NCBI RefSeq assembly: GCF_901482695.1
Contig: NZ_LR590484.1
Coordinates: 744,001 to 808,000 of the forward strand
DNA from: Sphingobacterium thalpophilum
Lineage (GTDB): Bacteria > Bacteroidota > Bacteroidia > Sphingobacteriales > Sphingobacteriaceae
Length of the DNA: 64,000 bases
Direction: 5' to 3'
The notes beneath the pieces were generated by a model. It was not told where the DNA came from. It made no database searches and was given only the letters and a program-made list of their open reading frames with translations. This document shows, one piece after another, positions 24,939 through 34,404 of this stretch. The translations under genes and the position numbers were made by a program. The first letter of the stretch is position 1. Every line of letters starts with the position of its first letter.

Positions 24939-27623
24939 ATGAAAATACCATTTATTTTCTGTTTTCTGTTTCTATTAACCACGGCCGGTTTTTCTCAAAC
25001 GAAAGGAAAAGCAGTAGGAACTGTACTATCAGCGACTGGTGAAGCGCTCGAAAAAGCGACAGTCACTGTAATTGCACCTAAAGATTCCGCTGTCATCTCC
25101 TATTTATTGACAGATGCCAAAGGCAGCTTTGAATTTGTTAGATTACCTGCAGAAACGGATCTTATTTTGATTGTTTCACATATCAATGCATCTGCTTATA
25201 GTCAGCATTTTACGATCCATAACAGCGTACACAACTTTGGTCAGTTGAAGCTCGCTGCCAAGAGCCTGGATGAAGTCGTCGTCAATGTGCTCCCTCCAGT
25301 CCGGATGAATAAAGATACCTTGGAATACAACACAAATTTCTTTAAAACGAGGCCAAATGCTAATGTCGAAGAACTGATCAAACAGTTACCCGGCTTACAG
25401 GTTAATATGGACGGGACCATTTATTATCAGGGAAAGGAAGTGTCGAAAGTAAAGGTCAACGACAAAGATTTTTTCTCCTCGGATGTGCGCATTGCTACAC
25501 GCAATCTAGATGCCTCTTTAATAAAAACTGTTCAGGTTTTTCGTGACAAAGGGGAATCAAAGATCAATGTGGAAGATGAAGAAAAACTGCCTATAATCAT
25601 TAATCTCAAAGTCAAAAAGGAATTTCTAAAAGCCAGTTTTGGTAAAGTTTACGGAAGCGGAGGTACCCGGGAGCGTTACGAGGCTGGAGCACTATTTAAT
25701 ACTTTTCGGGATACACTGCAACTGAGTTTCCTGGCATTTGGGAACAATATCAACCGGCAAAGTTTTGATTACAGTGAACTGAGTGAGCAAGGTGGGCTTA
25801 ACCGGGCCGAACAGTATGGTTTTGATAGCTTCGGCGGACGCAATTATTCCGGCAAAGCCAATGATATCGGTGCAGGAGTCAATCTGAATAACGACTGGGG
25901 AAAGAAGACGAAACTCAATATCATGTACATATTTAAGCATAACAATTCCGAAAATGCCAACGAGTCCAATCAGGTTGCCCGATACGATACAATTGAACAA
26001 TTTAGCTCCAGCCGTTACCAGCAGCAAAAAAAACAGTTTACCCATAATCTTAAGTCTCTTTTCCGGCATCGCATCGATACAACGGCTTATTTCGAATTTA
26101 CACCAAGCATTAAAGTGAACCGCGAACGCCAATATGCACATTCCCTTTCATCGGTTACTACAAAACAGGACAGTATCAATAGGTCAGCAGCAGATGGAGA
26201 TTCAAAGGAGACTCAATTTAGCTATTCACATGGTTTTTACTTCGAAAAACAACTCAGCAAGGAGCATAGTTTTTCTTTTCGCAACAATATCGATTATAGT
26301 AATAACAGCTCCGATGGAATTAGTGACCAGAACAGCACCATCTACAACAGTCCTAATCCAGAGACCAAACTATGGGTAAGTCAAGGCGAAGGGTCTAAAT
26401 CCAATGCGATCAACTCAACCGCCACCTACGTCAACAAAAGCATAGAAAAACTCAATTTTAGTGTATTCTTTGCGTTTAATACCAGCAACAGGTCCCAGAC
26501 AGAATCCATATATTTCGACCGGGATAACAATGGAAAGGTGCATGGCAGTAATCTTGAAAATAGTTTTGATTACAATTTCCGGGAATACATATCCAGTATC
26601 AAGTTTTATTGGAAACCCATCAAGGATATCTTTGTCGACATAGGAACGGCCTATGCTGTAAAAAATGATCACTTTGACCTTAAGAAACTGGAAGAAAACA
26701 GAAATTTTAAAAATGGATACTGGCTACCGAATGTCACCTTCCGTTATAAGAATTTGTCTTTGCTGTGGCAGAAAAATTTACAATCTCCGTCCCCTAATGG
26801 GGTTCAAACCGTTGAAAGTAATTTAAATCCCTTGTATACAAGATTACAATCATTTATTTTCGACAATGTCGAAACTCAAAATATCAACTTTTCCTTTTAT
26901 ACCTATACATCGAAAATACAACTGCATCTGGGCGCTAATATCAATTATGAAAATAAAAGCATCGGATCCAGAAGCTGGCGTGATTTAAAAACTGGACAAT
27001 ATACGGTTCAGTCCTATCTGGCAGATTCAAAATATAATTCCTCGGTCTACAATTATTTTAGATATAGTTTTAAGGCTGGGGAGAACTGGAGCTTCTATCT
27101 GTCACAGAACAGCAGTGTGTATAACTATGAAAATTATGAATCTATCAATGATGTGGATAATAAAACCAATACACTTGGAATGAATTTCACACAGGAATTT
27201 TCGGTGACCTGGAAAAATCTGATCGGGATACAACCCAAATATACCTACAGCAGAAATAAGAATATGAATTCCGTCAAGGATAACCCTGATTTTATAGAAA
27301 CGACCTATTCCACCCATCGTATTGGCGCTGGAATCAATATCTATCCGATCAAGGGTTTCTCTTTAGAGACGTCCTACGCGTTGGATAATCGGGCGAGTGG
27401 GTTAAGCGGGCGAAGAAACTATCATATCCTGAACGCCTCCGTTTACTATACAATGAAAAACAATTCGCAGCTAAAACTAACAGGCTTTGATATCTTGAAT
27501 CAGAATACACAGAATTATTGGGGAAGCCAGGGCAACGCTACCTATTTCGGAAATTCAATGACTTTAAAACAGTATTTTATGCTCGGGTATATTTACAAGT
27601 TCAATCGCATAAAAACTAAGTGA
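24939..27623 (+). CDS. TonB-receptor-like outer-membrane beta-barrel protein
   Basis: The product has 894 residues from the ATG at 24939, where a clean signal peptide begins (KIPFIFCFLFLLTTAGFSQ, cut near residue 19). Order: a carboxypeptidase-regulatory-like Ig domain (about 20-100), a plug-like region (about 110-210, with VEELIKQLPGLQV and KVKVNDKDFFSS), then a long region of alternating strands ending in YIYKFNRIK, expected to form a barrel. It resembles the receptor at 58565 and belongs to the Bacteroidota group annotated as outer membrane beta-barrel or TonB-dependent receptor proteins. No SusD partner is adjacent. Ligand unknown. The frame is open for 70 more codons upstream, but they run through a terminator. 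Confidence 0.88.
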   Translation: MKIPFIFCFLFLLTTAGFSQTKGKAVGTVLSATGEALEKATVTVIAPKDSAVISYLLTDAKGSFEFVRLPAETDLILIVSHINASAYSQHFTIHNSVHNFGQLKLAAKSLDEVVVNVLPPVRMNKDTLEYNTNFFKTRPNANVEELIKQLPGLQVNMDGTIYYQGKEVSKVKVNDKDFFSSDVRIATRNLDASLIKTVQVFRDKGESKINVEDEEKLPIIINLKVKKEFLKASFGKVYGSGGTRERYEAGALFNTFRDTLQLSFLAFGNNINRQSFDYSELSEQGGLNRAEQYGFDSFGGRNYSGKANDIGAGVNLNNDWGKKTKLNIMYIFKHNNSENANESNQVARYDTIEQFSSSRYQQQKKQFTHNLKSLFRHRIDTTAYFEFTPSIKVNRERQYAHSLSSVTTKQDSINRSAADGDSKETQFSYSHGFYFEKQLSKEHSFSFRNNIDYSNNSSDGISDQNSTIYNSPNPETKLWVSQGEGSKSNAINSTATYVNKSIEKLNFSVFFAFNTSNRSQTESIYFDRDNNGKVHGSNLENSFDYNFREYISSIKFYWKPIKDIFVDIGTAYAVKNDHFDLKKLEENRNFKNGYWLPNVTFRYKNLSLLWQKNLQSPSPNGVQTVESNLNPLYTRLQSFIFDNVETQNINFSFYTYTSKIQLHLGANINYENKSIGSRSWRDLKTGQYTVQSYLADSKYNSSVYNYFRYSFKAGENWSFYLSQNSSVYNYENYESINDVDNKTNTLGMNFTQEFSVTWKNLIGIQPKYTYSRNKNMNSVKDNPDFIETTYSTHRIGAGINIYPIKGFSLETSYALDNRASGLSGRRNYHILNASVYYTMKNNSQLKLTGFDILNQNTQNYWGSQGNATYFGNSMTLKQYFMLGYIYKFNRIKTK

Positions 27624-27701
27624 AAAATCGGTTTTTGCGCTGCTAGATAGAACATTTTATCTGGACTTATTGTTATCTTTAAGATAAAAGAGGTTTAATT
27701 T

Positions 27702-28634
27702 ATGGCGTTTGTAGACTACTATAAAGTGCTTGGCATTGATAAAACTGCTTCGGCGGATGATATCAAAAAAGCATACCGAAAATTAGCACGTAAATATCAT
27801 CCGGATGTCAATCCCAATGACAACGAGGCGAAGCAACGTTTTCAGGAAATCAATGAAGCAAATGAAGTGCTGTCTGATCCTGAGAAGCGCAAAAAATACG
27901 ATCAGTACGGCGAACATTGGCAGCATGGCGAAGAATACGAAAAAGCGCAGCAGCAATATCGTAATGCCCAATCTTCTGGCGGCAATCCATTTGGCTCCGG
28001 TGGCAATCCCTTTGGCGGAAGTGGCTCGTACGAATATACAGGCAACTTCGATGATGGCCAATTTTCCGATTTCTTTGAACAGATGTTTGGCAGCCGGCGT
28101 GGCGGCGGCAGGCAGAGCACGTTCAGGGGTCAGGATTTTAATGCCGAATTGACGCTGTCCCAGCAACAAGCCTATACTACCCATCAGCAGACCTTTAGTA
28201 TAAATGGTAAAAGCATCCGTATAACTATTCATGCAGGTGTGGAAGATGGCCAGAAGATCAAATTAAAAGGCTACGGGGCCGAGGGAATCAATGGAGGCCC
28301 AAAAGGAGACCTTTACATCACGATGAACATTACGCCAGACCCAAACTTCAGACGCCAGGGCAATGATCTCTATACTTCTCTGGATGTGGATCTGTATACC
28401 GCAATACTAGGGGGCGAGGCTACATTGGATACCTATGGAGGCAAAATCAAACTGAAAATAAAACCCGAAAGCCAAAACGGTTCCAGAATGCGACTCAGAG
28501 GAAAAGGATTTCCCGTATATCGCAAAGAAGGCGAGTTCGGCGATCTCTACGTGACATTGAATATCAAAATGCCGGGCAATTTATCAGATCAAGAGAGGGC
28601 ATTATTTCAACAATTAAAGGATTTAAAACATTAG
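27702..28634 (+). CDS. cbpA: DnaJ-family co-chaperone, CbpA type
   Basis: The product has 310 residues. The J domain (1-70) contains the HPD tripeptide ([10 protein letters not shown]) needed to stimulate DnaK ATPase. A Gly/Phe/Ser-rich linker (about 90-140, with [13 protein letters not shown]) and the two C-terminal substrate-binding domains follow. There is no CxxCxGxG zinc-finger region, which separates CbpA from DnaJ. The adjacent gene encodes its likely modulator CbpM (3-base gap), which supports the assignment. Confidence 0.93.
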   Translation: MAFVDYYKVLGIDKTASADDIKKAYRKLARKYHPDVNPNDNEAKQRFQEINEANEVLSDPEKRKKYDQYGEHWQHGEEYEKAQQQYRNAQSSGGNPFGSGGNPFGGSGSYEYTGNFDDGQFSDFFEQMFGSRRGGGRQSTFRGQDFNAELTLSQQQAYTTHQQTFSINGKSIRITIHAGVEDGQKIKLKGYGAEGINGGPKGDLYITMNITPDPNFRRQGNDLYTSLDVDLYTAILGGEATLDTYGGKIKLKIKPESQNGSRMRLRGKGFPVYRKEGEFGDLYVTLNIKMPGNLSDQERALFQQLKDLKH

Positions 28635-28637
28635 TCT

Positions 28638-28928
28638 ATGGAAACGACTCTGATAAAAGTCATCGACTTCTGTCAATCCAGGAAAGTGGAAACCACTTTC
28701 CTGCAGACAATGGAAGAATATGGACTTATCCATATCATCATGCAGCAGGAAGAACAATACATTGACGAAGAAGAGCTCAAAAAACTTGAGCGTTTTTCAA
28801 ATTTATATTACGAATTGGAAGTAAACCCTCAGGGAATTCAGGTTGCCAGTCACCTGCTGGAGAAAATAGAGCAGCTGCAAAACGAAGTTTTGCAGCTTAA
28901 GAATAAATTAAAAACCCTGGATTACTAG
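28638..28928 (+). CDS. cbpM: Chaperone modulator CbpM
   Basis: This small 96-residue protein of the CbpM/MerR-like fold inhibits or tunes CbpA through its J domain. It begins four bases after the cbpA stop codon. The N-terminal half would form the winged-helix-like part (VIDFCQSRKVETTFLQTMEEYGL), and the C-terminal third is a coiled coil (LEKIEQLQNEVLQLKNKLKTL). The last codons lie inside a hairpin that serves the convergent gene (see 28910-28936). Confidence 0.9.
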   Translation: METTLIKVIDFCQSRKVETTFLQTMEEYGLIHIIMQQEEQYIDEEELKKLERFSNLYYELEVNPQGIQVASHLLEKIEQLQNEVLQLKNKLKTLDY

Positions 28929-28936
28929 ATCCAGGG
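28910..28936 (-). terminator. Minus-strand terminator embedded in the 3' end of cbpM
   Basis: CCCTGGAT (28915-28922) pairs with ATCCAGGG (28929-28936) around a 6-base loop. On the minus strand the hairpin is followed by TTTTT (28914-28910) and further A-T sequence, as expected for a terminator of the lipoprotein gene that ends at 28964. The cbpM stop codon (28926-28928) is in the loop. Confidence 0.7.
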
Positions 28937-28963
28937 CTACTTCGCCGACTTTTGGCATCGCCA

Positions 28964-29854
28964 CTAAAATACGATATCCCGTTCCGTATTCACCTTGGCC
29001 TGCCAGACCACCCTATCGTCCAGGGTGGTATATAATATTTCATAATCCCCTTTGCAGACGACAAATGACCCACTAAAATCCTTGGGATTCATGAGCCGGT
29101 AAACCACCAGCGTTCTCTTTCCGCTGACATTGCCGTAAGCTTTCATCAGCATATAGTCTTCCCGATTGATTTTTTTATCCGGAATCTTATAATCCAAATG
29201 CGACCGGCTCCCGTCATCCGGACACAGTATTTCCGTCCGGCTAGGGCTAAACACATAGCGGTTGCGATACATCGCAACATTAGACATCACGATATCTTTT
29301 GCCCAATTCAGGTCATTGAAATCTGCCGGAAGCAGAAAAATCAGGCTGACCATCTTTTCCTGCCAGAGCCTATCATTAAAAGGAATCACAAAATGCAATA
29401 CCTTTCGGTCATTTGACGTAGACACCGAATAAAAATAACGTCCCTCCTTATTTTCCTCCCGCTGGAGAACGCTCAGATCCAACAGGTGATTCTTCCGTCC
29501 TTTGACATTTGGGTAATTGTTTACCACCGCCAATAGATCATAGTCATATTTACCTTGGAGATGTGCCGTAAATAGCACACTATAGGCTGTATCAGAATAA
29601 TGTAATTGTTTGAGCAGTTTGCTAAACCTACCCCCTACCTTTGACACGTTCAATGGACTTCTGTTCTGGTTCCAGTTATTCTCCTGAAGGATATCATCCC
29701 CCAGAAATACCGTCAGCCCCTTATCGATATTGACAAAATACTCGTCCCCTTCGATCACGTAGCCCTGTGGAACGACGCGGTAAGATTTGCAGGACGATAA
29801 TACAGATAAAAATACCGCGACATATAATATAAAACACCTTACAATCTTCGACAT
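28964..29854 (-). CDS. Lipoprotein of unknown function
   Basis: The product has 296 residues with a signal peptide and lipobox (VLSSC, Cys22 lipidated). The body is soluble, with no membrane segment and no motif I recognise. It lies 60 bases downstream of the BlaR1-like peptidase gene and on the same strand, so it could be part of that operon, which would make it a candidate target or sensor partner; this is inference only. Its own terminator lies inside the opposing cbpM gene. Confidence 0.75.
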   Translation of the reverse strand: MSKIVRCFILYVAVFLSVLSSCKSYRVVPQGYVIEGDEYFVNIDKGLTVFLGDDILQENNWNQNRSPLNVSKVGGRFSKLLKQLHYSDTAYSVLFTAHLQGKYDYDLLAVVNNYPNVKGRKNHLLDLSVLQREENKEGRYFYSVSTSNDRKVLHFVIPFNDRLWQEKMVSLIFLLPADFNDLNWAKDIVMSNVAMYRNRYVFSPSRTEILCPDDGSRSHLDYKIPDKKINREDYMLMKAYGNVSGKRTLVVYRLMNPKDFSGSFVVCKGDYEILYTTLDDRVVWQAKVNTERDIVF

Positions 29855-29914
29855 CTAAATTTTGTTTAAAAGTTATTCGTACGCCCCTTGCCCACTTTTA
29901 CCCTTTTATTCCCA

Positions 29915-31279
29915 TCATTTATCTTTTTCCTGTACCAAGTTTAACCTGATAGGTAAAGTGTATGCGACACGTACTTTTCTGCCGTTCTGCATTCCCGGTC
30001 TCCATTTGCTGGCGCTACGTATCAACCTTAATGCGGCCTTGCCCGTGCCATATCCTAGATCTTTCCCCACTTTAACATGAGACAAGCTACCGTCCTTTTC
30101 CACGATAAAGGAGATTTCAATGATACCTTTCACACCTCTTTCCAAAGCAGCTTTGGGATAATCATAATTGTTGGAGATCCATATCATAAACTCTTTCATC
30201 CCGCCTATAGGTTCTGGGATTACCTCCAACTGAGTAAAAATTATAGGATCAGCAGCTATGGTATCATGCTGTGCTGGCTTGTCAACGGGGCCTCTCTTAG
30301 CTATTTTATCCTTGAGCGAACTCTTTACATTATCTAACGCTCCATCAAGCTTCCGCGCTATGGAACCTGCAGCCGCCTCCGTCCCTTCAAAACCTGCAGT
30401 CGCCTGTGTAACTACCGGTACCTCGACCTGGTTAATGGAGCTCTCTACATCGCTCACGAGGCCCTTGGCCCTGCTTGTATTTAAAATAAGCGTCGAACCG
30501 GCAATGACCAGCACCATCGGTAGAATAGCGATATATAACAATTTATGCTTTCCCGCTGATCTATTCTTAAATAACATCATGATTCGTTTCTTTAAAAATG
30601 ATTGATTTGAAAACTCATGCCTGAGTGGCAGCTGATTTGTCCGCAACGCATGAGCCACTAACAGTTCAGCATAAGCAACCTTGTCTGACGAACAGATTTC
30701 GTCAGCGATACATTCATGCTGAAACTTTAACTCCTTTTGAAAAAAATATAAAATCGGATTAAACCAGTTGAAAATTTTCAACAGCTCCAACAGAAGCAAA
30801 TCGTAAGAATGGCCCTGTTCCACATGAACCAGCTCATGCCTTTCGATACTCTTATGATGCGCTAGAGCATGGCCAATGATGATTCTGTTGAAAAATGAAA
30901 AACTATGATATCCCTGGCCATCGCACAATTCCCGCAGTACACAAACGATACGTATAAGCAACCACACACAGCTCATCCCCACGCCCATCCAATAAACATA
31001 AGTCAGTATCTCCAGCAGATAAACAGGCTGAGTCTTCGATCCATTGATAGCATTGTGCAGATAACCGCCCAAATCCACCATGGGAATCCTATATTCCACC
31101 ATTTCGCTATCCGGAAGTTCAATAAAAATGCCGATAGGTGCCAACAGCGAAAAAAATAGCATCCCGATCAGATACATCCGGTTCCACTGGAAAAACGTCA
31201 GTTTTCGAAAAATCAGCCAATAGAGCATAAAGCTGATGGTCAATGATACATTGACAATCAATAAGTAAATCATAATCAA
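29915..31279 (-). CDS. BlaR1-like M56 membrane metallopeptidase with TonB C-terminal domain
   Basis: The product has 454 residues. The N-terminal part has several membrane segments (about 1-24, 34-54, 86-114) and the M56 zinc motif HELVH at 148-152, with FQHECIADE as the downstream glutamate motif. A further membrane segment lies near 250-275. Instead of the penicillin-binding sensor domain of BlaR1, the C-terminus (about 360-450) is a TonB C-terminal domain (YPKAALERGVKGIIEISF, WRPGMQNGRKV). The pairing with the BlaI-like repressor at 31303 (23-base gap) suggests signal-dependent cleavage of that repressor, as known for BlaR1/MecR1. The signal is unknown. This fusion is common in Bacteroidota. 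Confidence 0.9.
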   Translation of the reverse strand: MIMIYLLIVNVSLTISFMLYWLIFRKLTFFQWNRMYLIGMLFFSLLAPIGIFIELPDSEMVEYRIPMVDLGGYLHNAINGSKTQPVYLLEILTYVYWMGVGMSCVWLLIRIVCVLRELCDGQGYHSFSFFNRIIIGHALAHHKSIERHELVHVEQGHSYDLLLLELLKIFNWFNPILYFFQKELKFQHECIADEICSSDKVAYAELLVAHALRTNQLPLRHEFSNQSFLKKRIMMLFKNRSAGKHKLLYIAILPMVLVIAGSTLILNTSRAKGLVSDVESSINQVEVPVVTQATAGFEGTEAAAGSIARKLDGALDNVKSSLKDKIAKRGPVDKPAQHDTIAADPIIFTQLEVIPEPIGGMKEFMIWISNNYDYPKAALERGVKGIIEISFIVEKDGSLSHVKVGKDLGYGTGKAALRLIRSASKWRPGMQNGRKVRVAYTLPIRLNLVQEKDK

Positions 31280-31302
31280 AAGTTTATAAAAGGGGATTGC
31301 TG

Positions 31303-31674
31303 TTAACTTTTATTGCGCTGAATAATGGATAAGATATCATCCAGTTCCTTCATATCCAGCTTATTCTCTTCCAAAAAATACGATAACATACGTTTTGGCG
31401 AATTATCAAAGTAATTGTTCAGCAGCTTGCCCGTAATTCCTTTTTTATATTCCTCTTTTGAAATCTTTGGCAAATACTGGTGGCTTTTGCCAAAAGACTC
31501 GTGCGCCACAAAACCCTTGGTTTCGAGAATGCGCACTATCGTTGACACTGTATTGTAAGCTGGTTTAGGCTCGGGCAATCGTTCAATGATATCTTTGACA
31601 AATCCCCGCCCCATCTCCCAGAGCTCATGCATAATCTGTTCTTCCGCTTTGGTCAGCTCTTTAAATTCTTCCAT
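31303..31674 (-). CDS. BlaI/MecI/CopY-family transcriptional repressor
   Basis: The product has 123 residues. It is a winged-helix DNA-binding protein (about 1-75; ELTKAEEQIMHELWE and YNTVSTIVRILETKGFVAH, the latter carrying the recognition helix) with a C-terminal dimer region. The Asn-Thr-Val-Ser segment after PAY matches the conserved BlaI start of helix 3. Cleavage by the neighbouring M56 peptidase is expected to relieve repression. Immediately upstream are three nested palindromes of TACA/TGTA half-sites (31699-31747), the type of operator this family binds, so the gene probably represses itself and the peptidase. Confidence 0.92.
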   Translation of the reverse strand: MEEFKELTKAEEQIMHELWEMGRGFVKDIIERLPEPKPAYNTVSTIVRILETKGFVAHESFGKSHQYLPKISKEEYKKGITGKLLNNYFDNSPKRMLSYFLEENKLDMKELDDILSIIQRNKS

Positions 31675-31698
31675 AACTCTTTAATAAATACAGTACTG

Positions 31699-31747
31699 TT
31701 GTAATCGATTACAATACAATTGTAAAACTAAAAATTTAGTTTTACAA
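31699..31747. promoter_or_regulatory. BlaI-type operator cluster: nested palindromes
   Basis: TTGTAATCGATTACAA (31699-31714) is a perfect 16-bp palindrome. TACAATTGTA (31715-31724) is a perfect 10-bp palindrome. A 28-bp inverted repeat (31720-31747, mismatched only at its central AA) runs TTGTAAAACTAAA to its mirror. Together they place TACA/TGTA half-sites 25-73 bases upstream of the repressor start, which fits BlaI-family operators. Confidence 0.75.
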
Positions 31748-31822
31748 CTATTATTTTAGTTCAAAACACAATACCCTGATTTATTGTCATTTAATTTACA
31801 ACTAACGCCTTCTATAGCACCA

Positions 31823-32227
31823 TTAGTCATCAAATTTTTTCCTCCGGGAGGCTTTCAGCTGGGATTGCTGTTTCTTGCGGTCCAGTCTCTTTAAAACACT
31901 GGAATAGGGAATTTTAGTCTTTTTTCGTGCCTTTTCGGTAACGAGCGCACCTTTCAGTAGCCGCACAAAGCGTTCGACGGCTATTTCCTTATTTCGCTGC
32001 TGCGAACGGTCTGTATCAGACTCCAGCTGCAAGATCCCCTCTTTAGTGATGCGGTTCGAAAGTTTCATCATGATCAAAGTCTTCTCTTCCTCCGAAAAGC
32101 TAGCAGACTGCCTCACGTTCCATTGCAGCAGCACTTTAGACGAAACCTTGTTGACATGCTGTCCCCCAGCTCCTCCTGATCTCGAAAACTTAAACGTCAG
32201 TTCACTTATTATTCCTTCTATATTCAT
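31823..32227 (-). CDS. arfB: Alternative ribosome-rescue factor ArfB (YaeJ type)
   Basis: The product has 134 residues and resembles domain 3 of release factors. The GGQ motif is at residues 21-23 in SGGAGGQHVNKVSS. The C-terminus is a strongly basic tail (KKTKIPYSSVLKRLDRKKQ and beyond), as needed to enter the empty mRNA channel. It hydrolyses peptidyl-tRNA on stalled ribosomes. Its start codon overlaps the stop of the DUF1003 gene (ATGA), so the two are cotranscribed. Confidence 0.93.
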   Translation of the reverse strand: MNIEGIISELTFKFSRSGGAGGQHVNKVSSKVLLQWNVRQSASFSEEEKTLIMMKLSNRITKEGILQLESDTDRSQQRNKEIAVERFVRLLKGALVTEKARKKTKIPYSSVLKRLDRKKQQSQLKASRRKKFDD

Positions 32228-32943
32228 CTTTTCTTAAATTCCGCTTCCATTTCTGTCATTTTTCTCAGCAAAAAACTCAGTTTTTCCACCTGTTCACGTT
32301 GCACTTCAATCAGTTCCTGCTCTTTTCTGATGATCAAATGATCGATCTTTTCATGTAGTTCCCGTATCTCAAGTTCGGCTTTGAGGTTGACCATATAATC
32401 ATTTCGTGCACGTTCCCGGTCTTTATCTTCCTGTCTATTCTGGCTCATCATGATCACCGGCGCCTGTAGAGCAGCCACACAAGATAAAATCAAATTGAGC
32501 AAAATAAATGGATAGGGATCAAACCCCTTATTATTTAGCCAATAAATGTTCAAACCGATCCAGACCAGCAAAAATACAACGAAAGAAATAATAAAAGTCC
32601 AGCTCCCTCCAAATTCAGCGACTTTGTCTGCAACACGTTCACCTAAAGAAACGGATTCGGGTTTTTCCCGATCAAGACGAGCACTGATCATTTTATTATT
32701 TCTAAAGCTCTGTATAACCTGTTGGTCCAGCAAACTCAGCTGCCCGGACTCATCCTTCAGAAATTCAGTGATATAGGCTTCTTTGAACTCGTTGAGCTCG
32801 GAGATCGCCATGTACTTGTCCTTGCCGAAAGCCGGATGCTCTTTTTTGATCAGTTTAAAAAGAGGCTGCCTAATGGATGCCCCGGACAAGCGCTGTTCCA
32901 AAGGGAACTGCTGTCCAGAAATATCGCTGATGAAATAATCCAT
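32224..32943 (-). CDS. DUF1003 membrane protein
   Basis: The product has 239 residues. The DUF1003 core is about 105-200: two hydrophobic segments (SWTFIISFVVFLLVWIGLN and YPFILLNLILSCVAALQAP) followed by MMSQNRQEDKDRERARND. A coiled-coil tail with alternating charge and a Leu-rich start comes after. Function of the family is not established. Translationally coupled to arfB through a 4-base overlap. Confidence 0.9.
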   Translation of the reverse strand: MDYFISDISGQQFPLEQRLSGASIRQPLFKLIKKEHPAFGKDKYMAISELNEFKEAYITEFLKDESGQLSLLDQQVIQSFRNNKMISARLDREKPESVSLGERVADKVAEFGGSWTFIISFVVFLLVWIGLNIYWLNNKGFDPYPFILLNLILSCVAALQAPVIMMSQNRQEDKDRERARNDYMVNLKAELEIRELHEKIDHLIIRKEQELIEVQREQVEKLSFLLRKMTEMEAEFKKR

Positions 32944-33187
32944 ATACCACTTAAATGTCTACTTAAAGATAATGCTTTTTAAGTACGCAAAAAATTCACA
33001 AAACTATGGCAATTGCTTTTTGTTATTTTAAGCATAAATAACCGAAATTAGCGGCACGAAAAACTAGATATTTCAAAACCGCCAAAGGCATGATATTCTC
33101 CTTTCGGCAACACAGTATTGAATAATAACAGGGCATGCCACCCAGACCCATTGAAAGATAATGGATCAGGCATTAAAAACTAAATAG

Positions 33188-34330
33188 ATGAAAATAGGAA
33201 TTGTTTGTTATCCCACCTTCGGTGGCAGCGGCGTTGTAGCAACCGAATTAGGGAAAGCGCTAGCAGCCAGCGGACATGAGATCCATTTTATAACCTACCG
33301 GCAGCCCGCGCGCCTGGATTTCTTTTCCGAAAACCTTTATTACCACGAAGTCGCCGTCTCCCAATATCCGCTTTTTGACTTTTTGCCTTATGAGTCAGCG
33401 CTCGCCAGCAAATTGGTCGACGTCGTACGTTTCGAGAAGCTCGATCTGATCCACGTACATTACGCTATCCCCCATGCTTCCGCAGCATTCATGGCAAAAC
33501 AGATATTGTTAACCACCTACGGGATAAACATTCCCGTTGTGACGACACTGCATGGTACAGATATTACCTTGGTCGGTAAAGACAAAAGCTTTAGTCCTGT
33601 GGTTACATTTTCCATCAACCAGTCGGATGGCGTGACGGCCGTTTCGCAAAATCTCAAGGATCAGACACTCCAATATTTTGATATCTCCCGTGATATCAAA
33701 GTGATCCCCAACTTCATCGATCTCGACCGATTTAGCAACAAAGACCGATCGCATTTCAAAAAAGCGATCGCTCCGGGCAATGAACGCATATTGGTACATA
33801 CATCCAACTTTAGGAAAGTAAAGAATACAGAGGATGTCATCCGGATCTTTAAAAAGGTCAACGAAGTCATACCATCCAAGCTGCTGATGGTGGGCGATGG
33901 TCCCGAACGTAGAAACGCAGAAGAGCTGTCCAGAGAGCTTGATGTTTGCACAGATGTACGTTTTCTGGGCAAGCAGGATGCCGTAGAAGAAATATTATCT
34001 GTCTCAGACCTCTTCCTGATGCCCTCCAGTTCGGAAAGTTTTGGGCTGGCCGCGCTGGAAGCGATGGCCTGCCAAGTGCCCGTGGTCTCGTCCAACACCG
34101 GTGGACTGCCCGAATTGAATGAAAATGGCGTAACTGGATTTCTCAGCGATGTGGGAGATGTCAATGATATGGCCAAAAATGCAATCTACATCCTGGAAGA
34201 TCATGAGCGGCTGGAAAAATTCAAGGAAGCAGCACTAAATCATGCTAAAAAATTCCAGCTGTCCAATATTATGCCACTATACGAGCACTATTATCAGGAG
34301 GTCATCAACCAGACAACAAAAGCACAATAA
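33188..34330 (+). CDS. bshA: N-acetyl-alpha-D-glucosaminyl L-malate synthase BshA
   Basis: This 380-residue GT4 glycosyltransferase makes the first bacillithiol intermediate from UDP-GlcNAc and L-malate. Landmarks: MKIGIVCYPTFGGSGVVATELG at the N-terminus, HVHYAIPHASAA, and the C-terminal nucleotide-binding block MPSSSESFGLAALEAMACQVP near 280-300 with its conserved glutamates. Bacillithiol use is known in many Bacteroidota. The bshB and bshC genes are not in this window, and the gene stands apart from its neighbours. Confidence 0.93.
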   Translation: MKIGIVCYPTFGGSGVVATELGKALAASGHEIHFITYRQPARLDFFSENLYYHEVAVSQYPLFDFLPYESALASKLVDVVRFEKLDLIHVHYAIPHASAAFMAKQILLTTYGINIPVVTTLHGTDITLVGKDKSFSPVVTFSINQSDGVTAVSQNLKDQTLQYFDISRDIKVIPNFIDLDRFSNKDRSHFKKAIAPGNERILVHTSNFRKVKNTEDVIRIFKKVNEVIPSKLLMVGDGPERRNAEELSRELDVCTDVRFLGKQDAVEEILSVSDLFLMPSSSESFGLAALEAMACQVPVVSSNTGGLPELNENGVTGFLSDVGDVNDMAKNAIYILEDHERLEKFKEAALNHAKKFQLSNIMPLYEHYYQEVINQTTKAQ

Positions 34331-34367
34331 ATATCACTTTAGGGCGTAAGGGATAAAAAAAATATTT

Positions 34368-34375
34368 TATCTTTG
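34368..34375 (+). promoter_or_regulatory. -7 element TATCTTTG upstream of pyrH
   Basis: This is an exact TAnnTTTG match, 29 bases before the pyrH ATG. No convincing -33 TTG is present. Confidence 0.5.
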
Positions 34376-34404
34376 ACCTTTGGAAAATTTCCAAAAAAAC
34401 AATT

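Noticed and set aside
33661..34176. A 171-codon minus-strand frame inside bshA
   Set aside because: It is a shadow of a well-recognised glycosyltransferase gene and has no pattern of its own.
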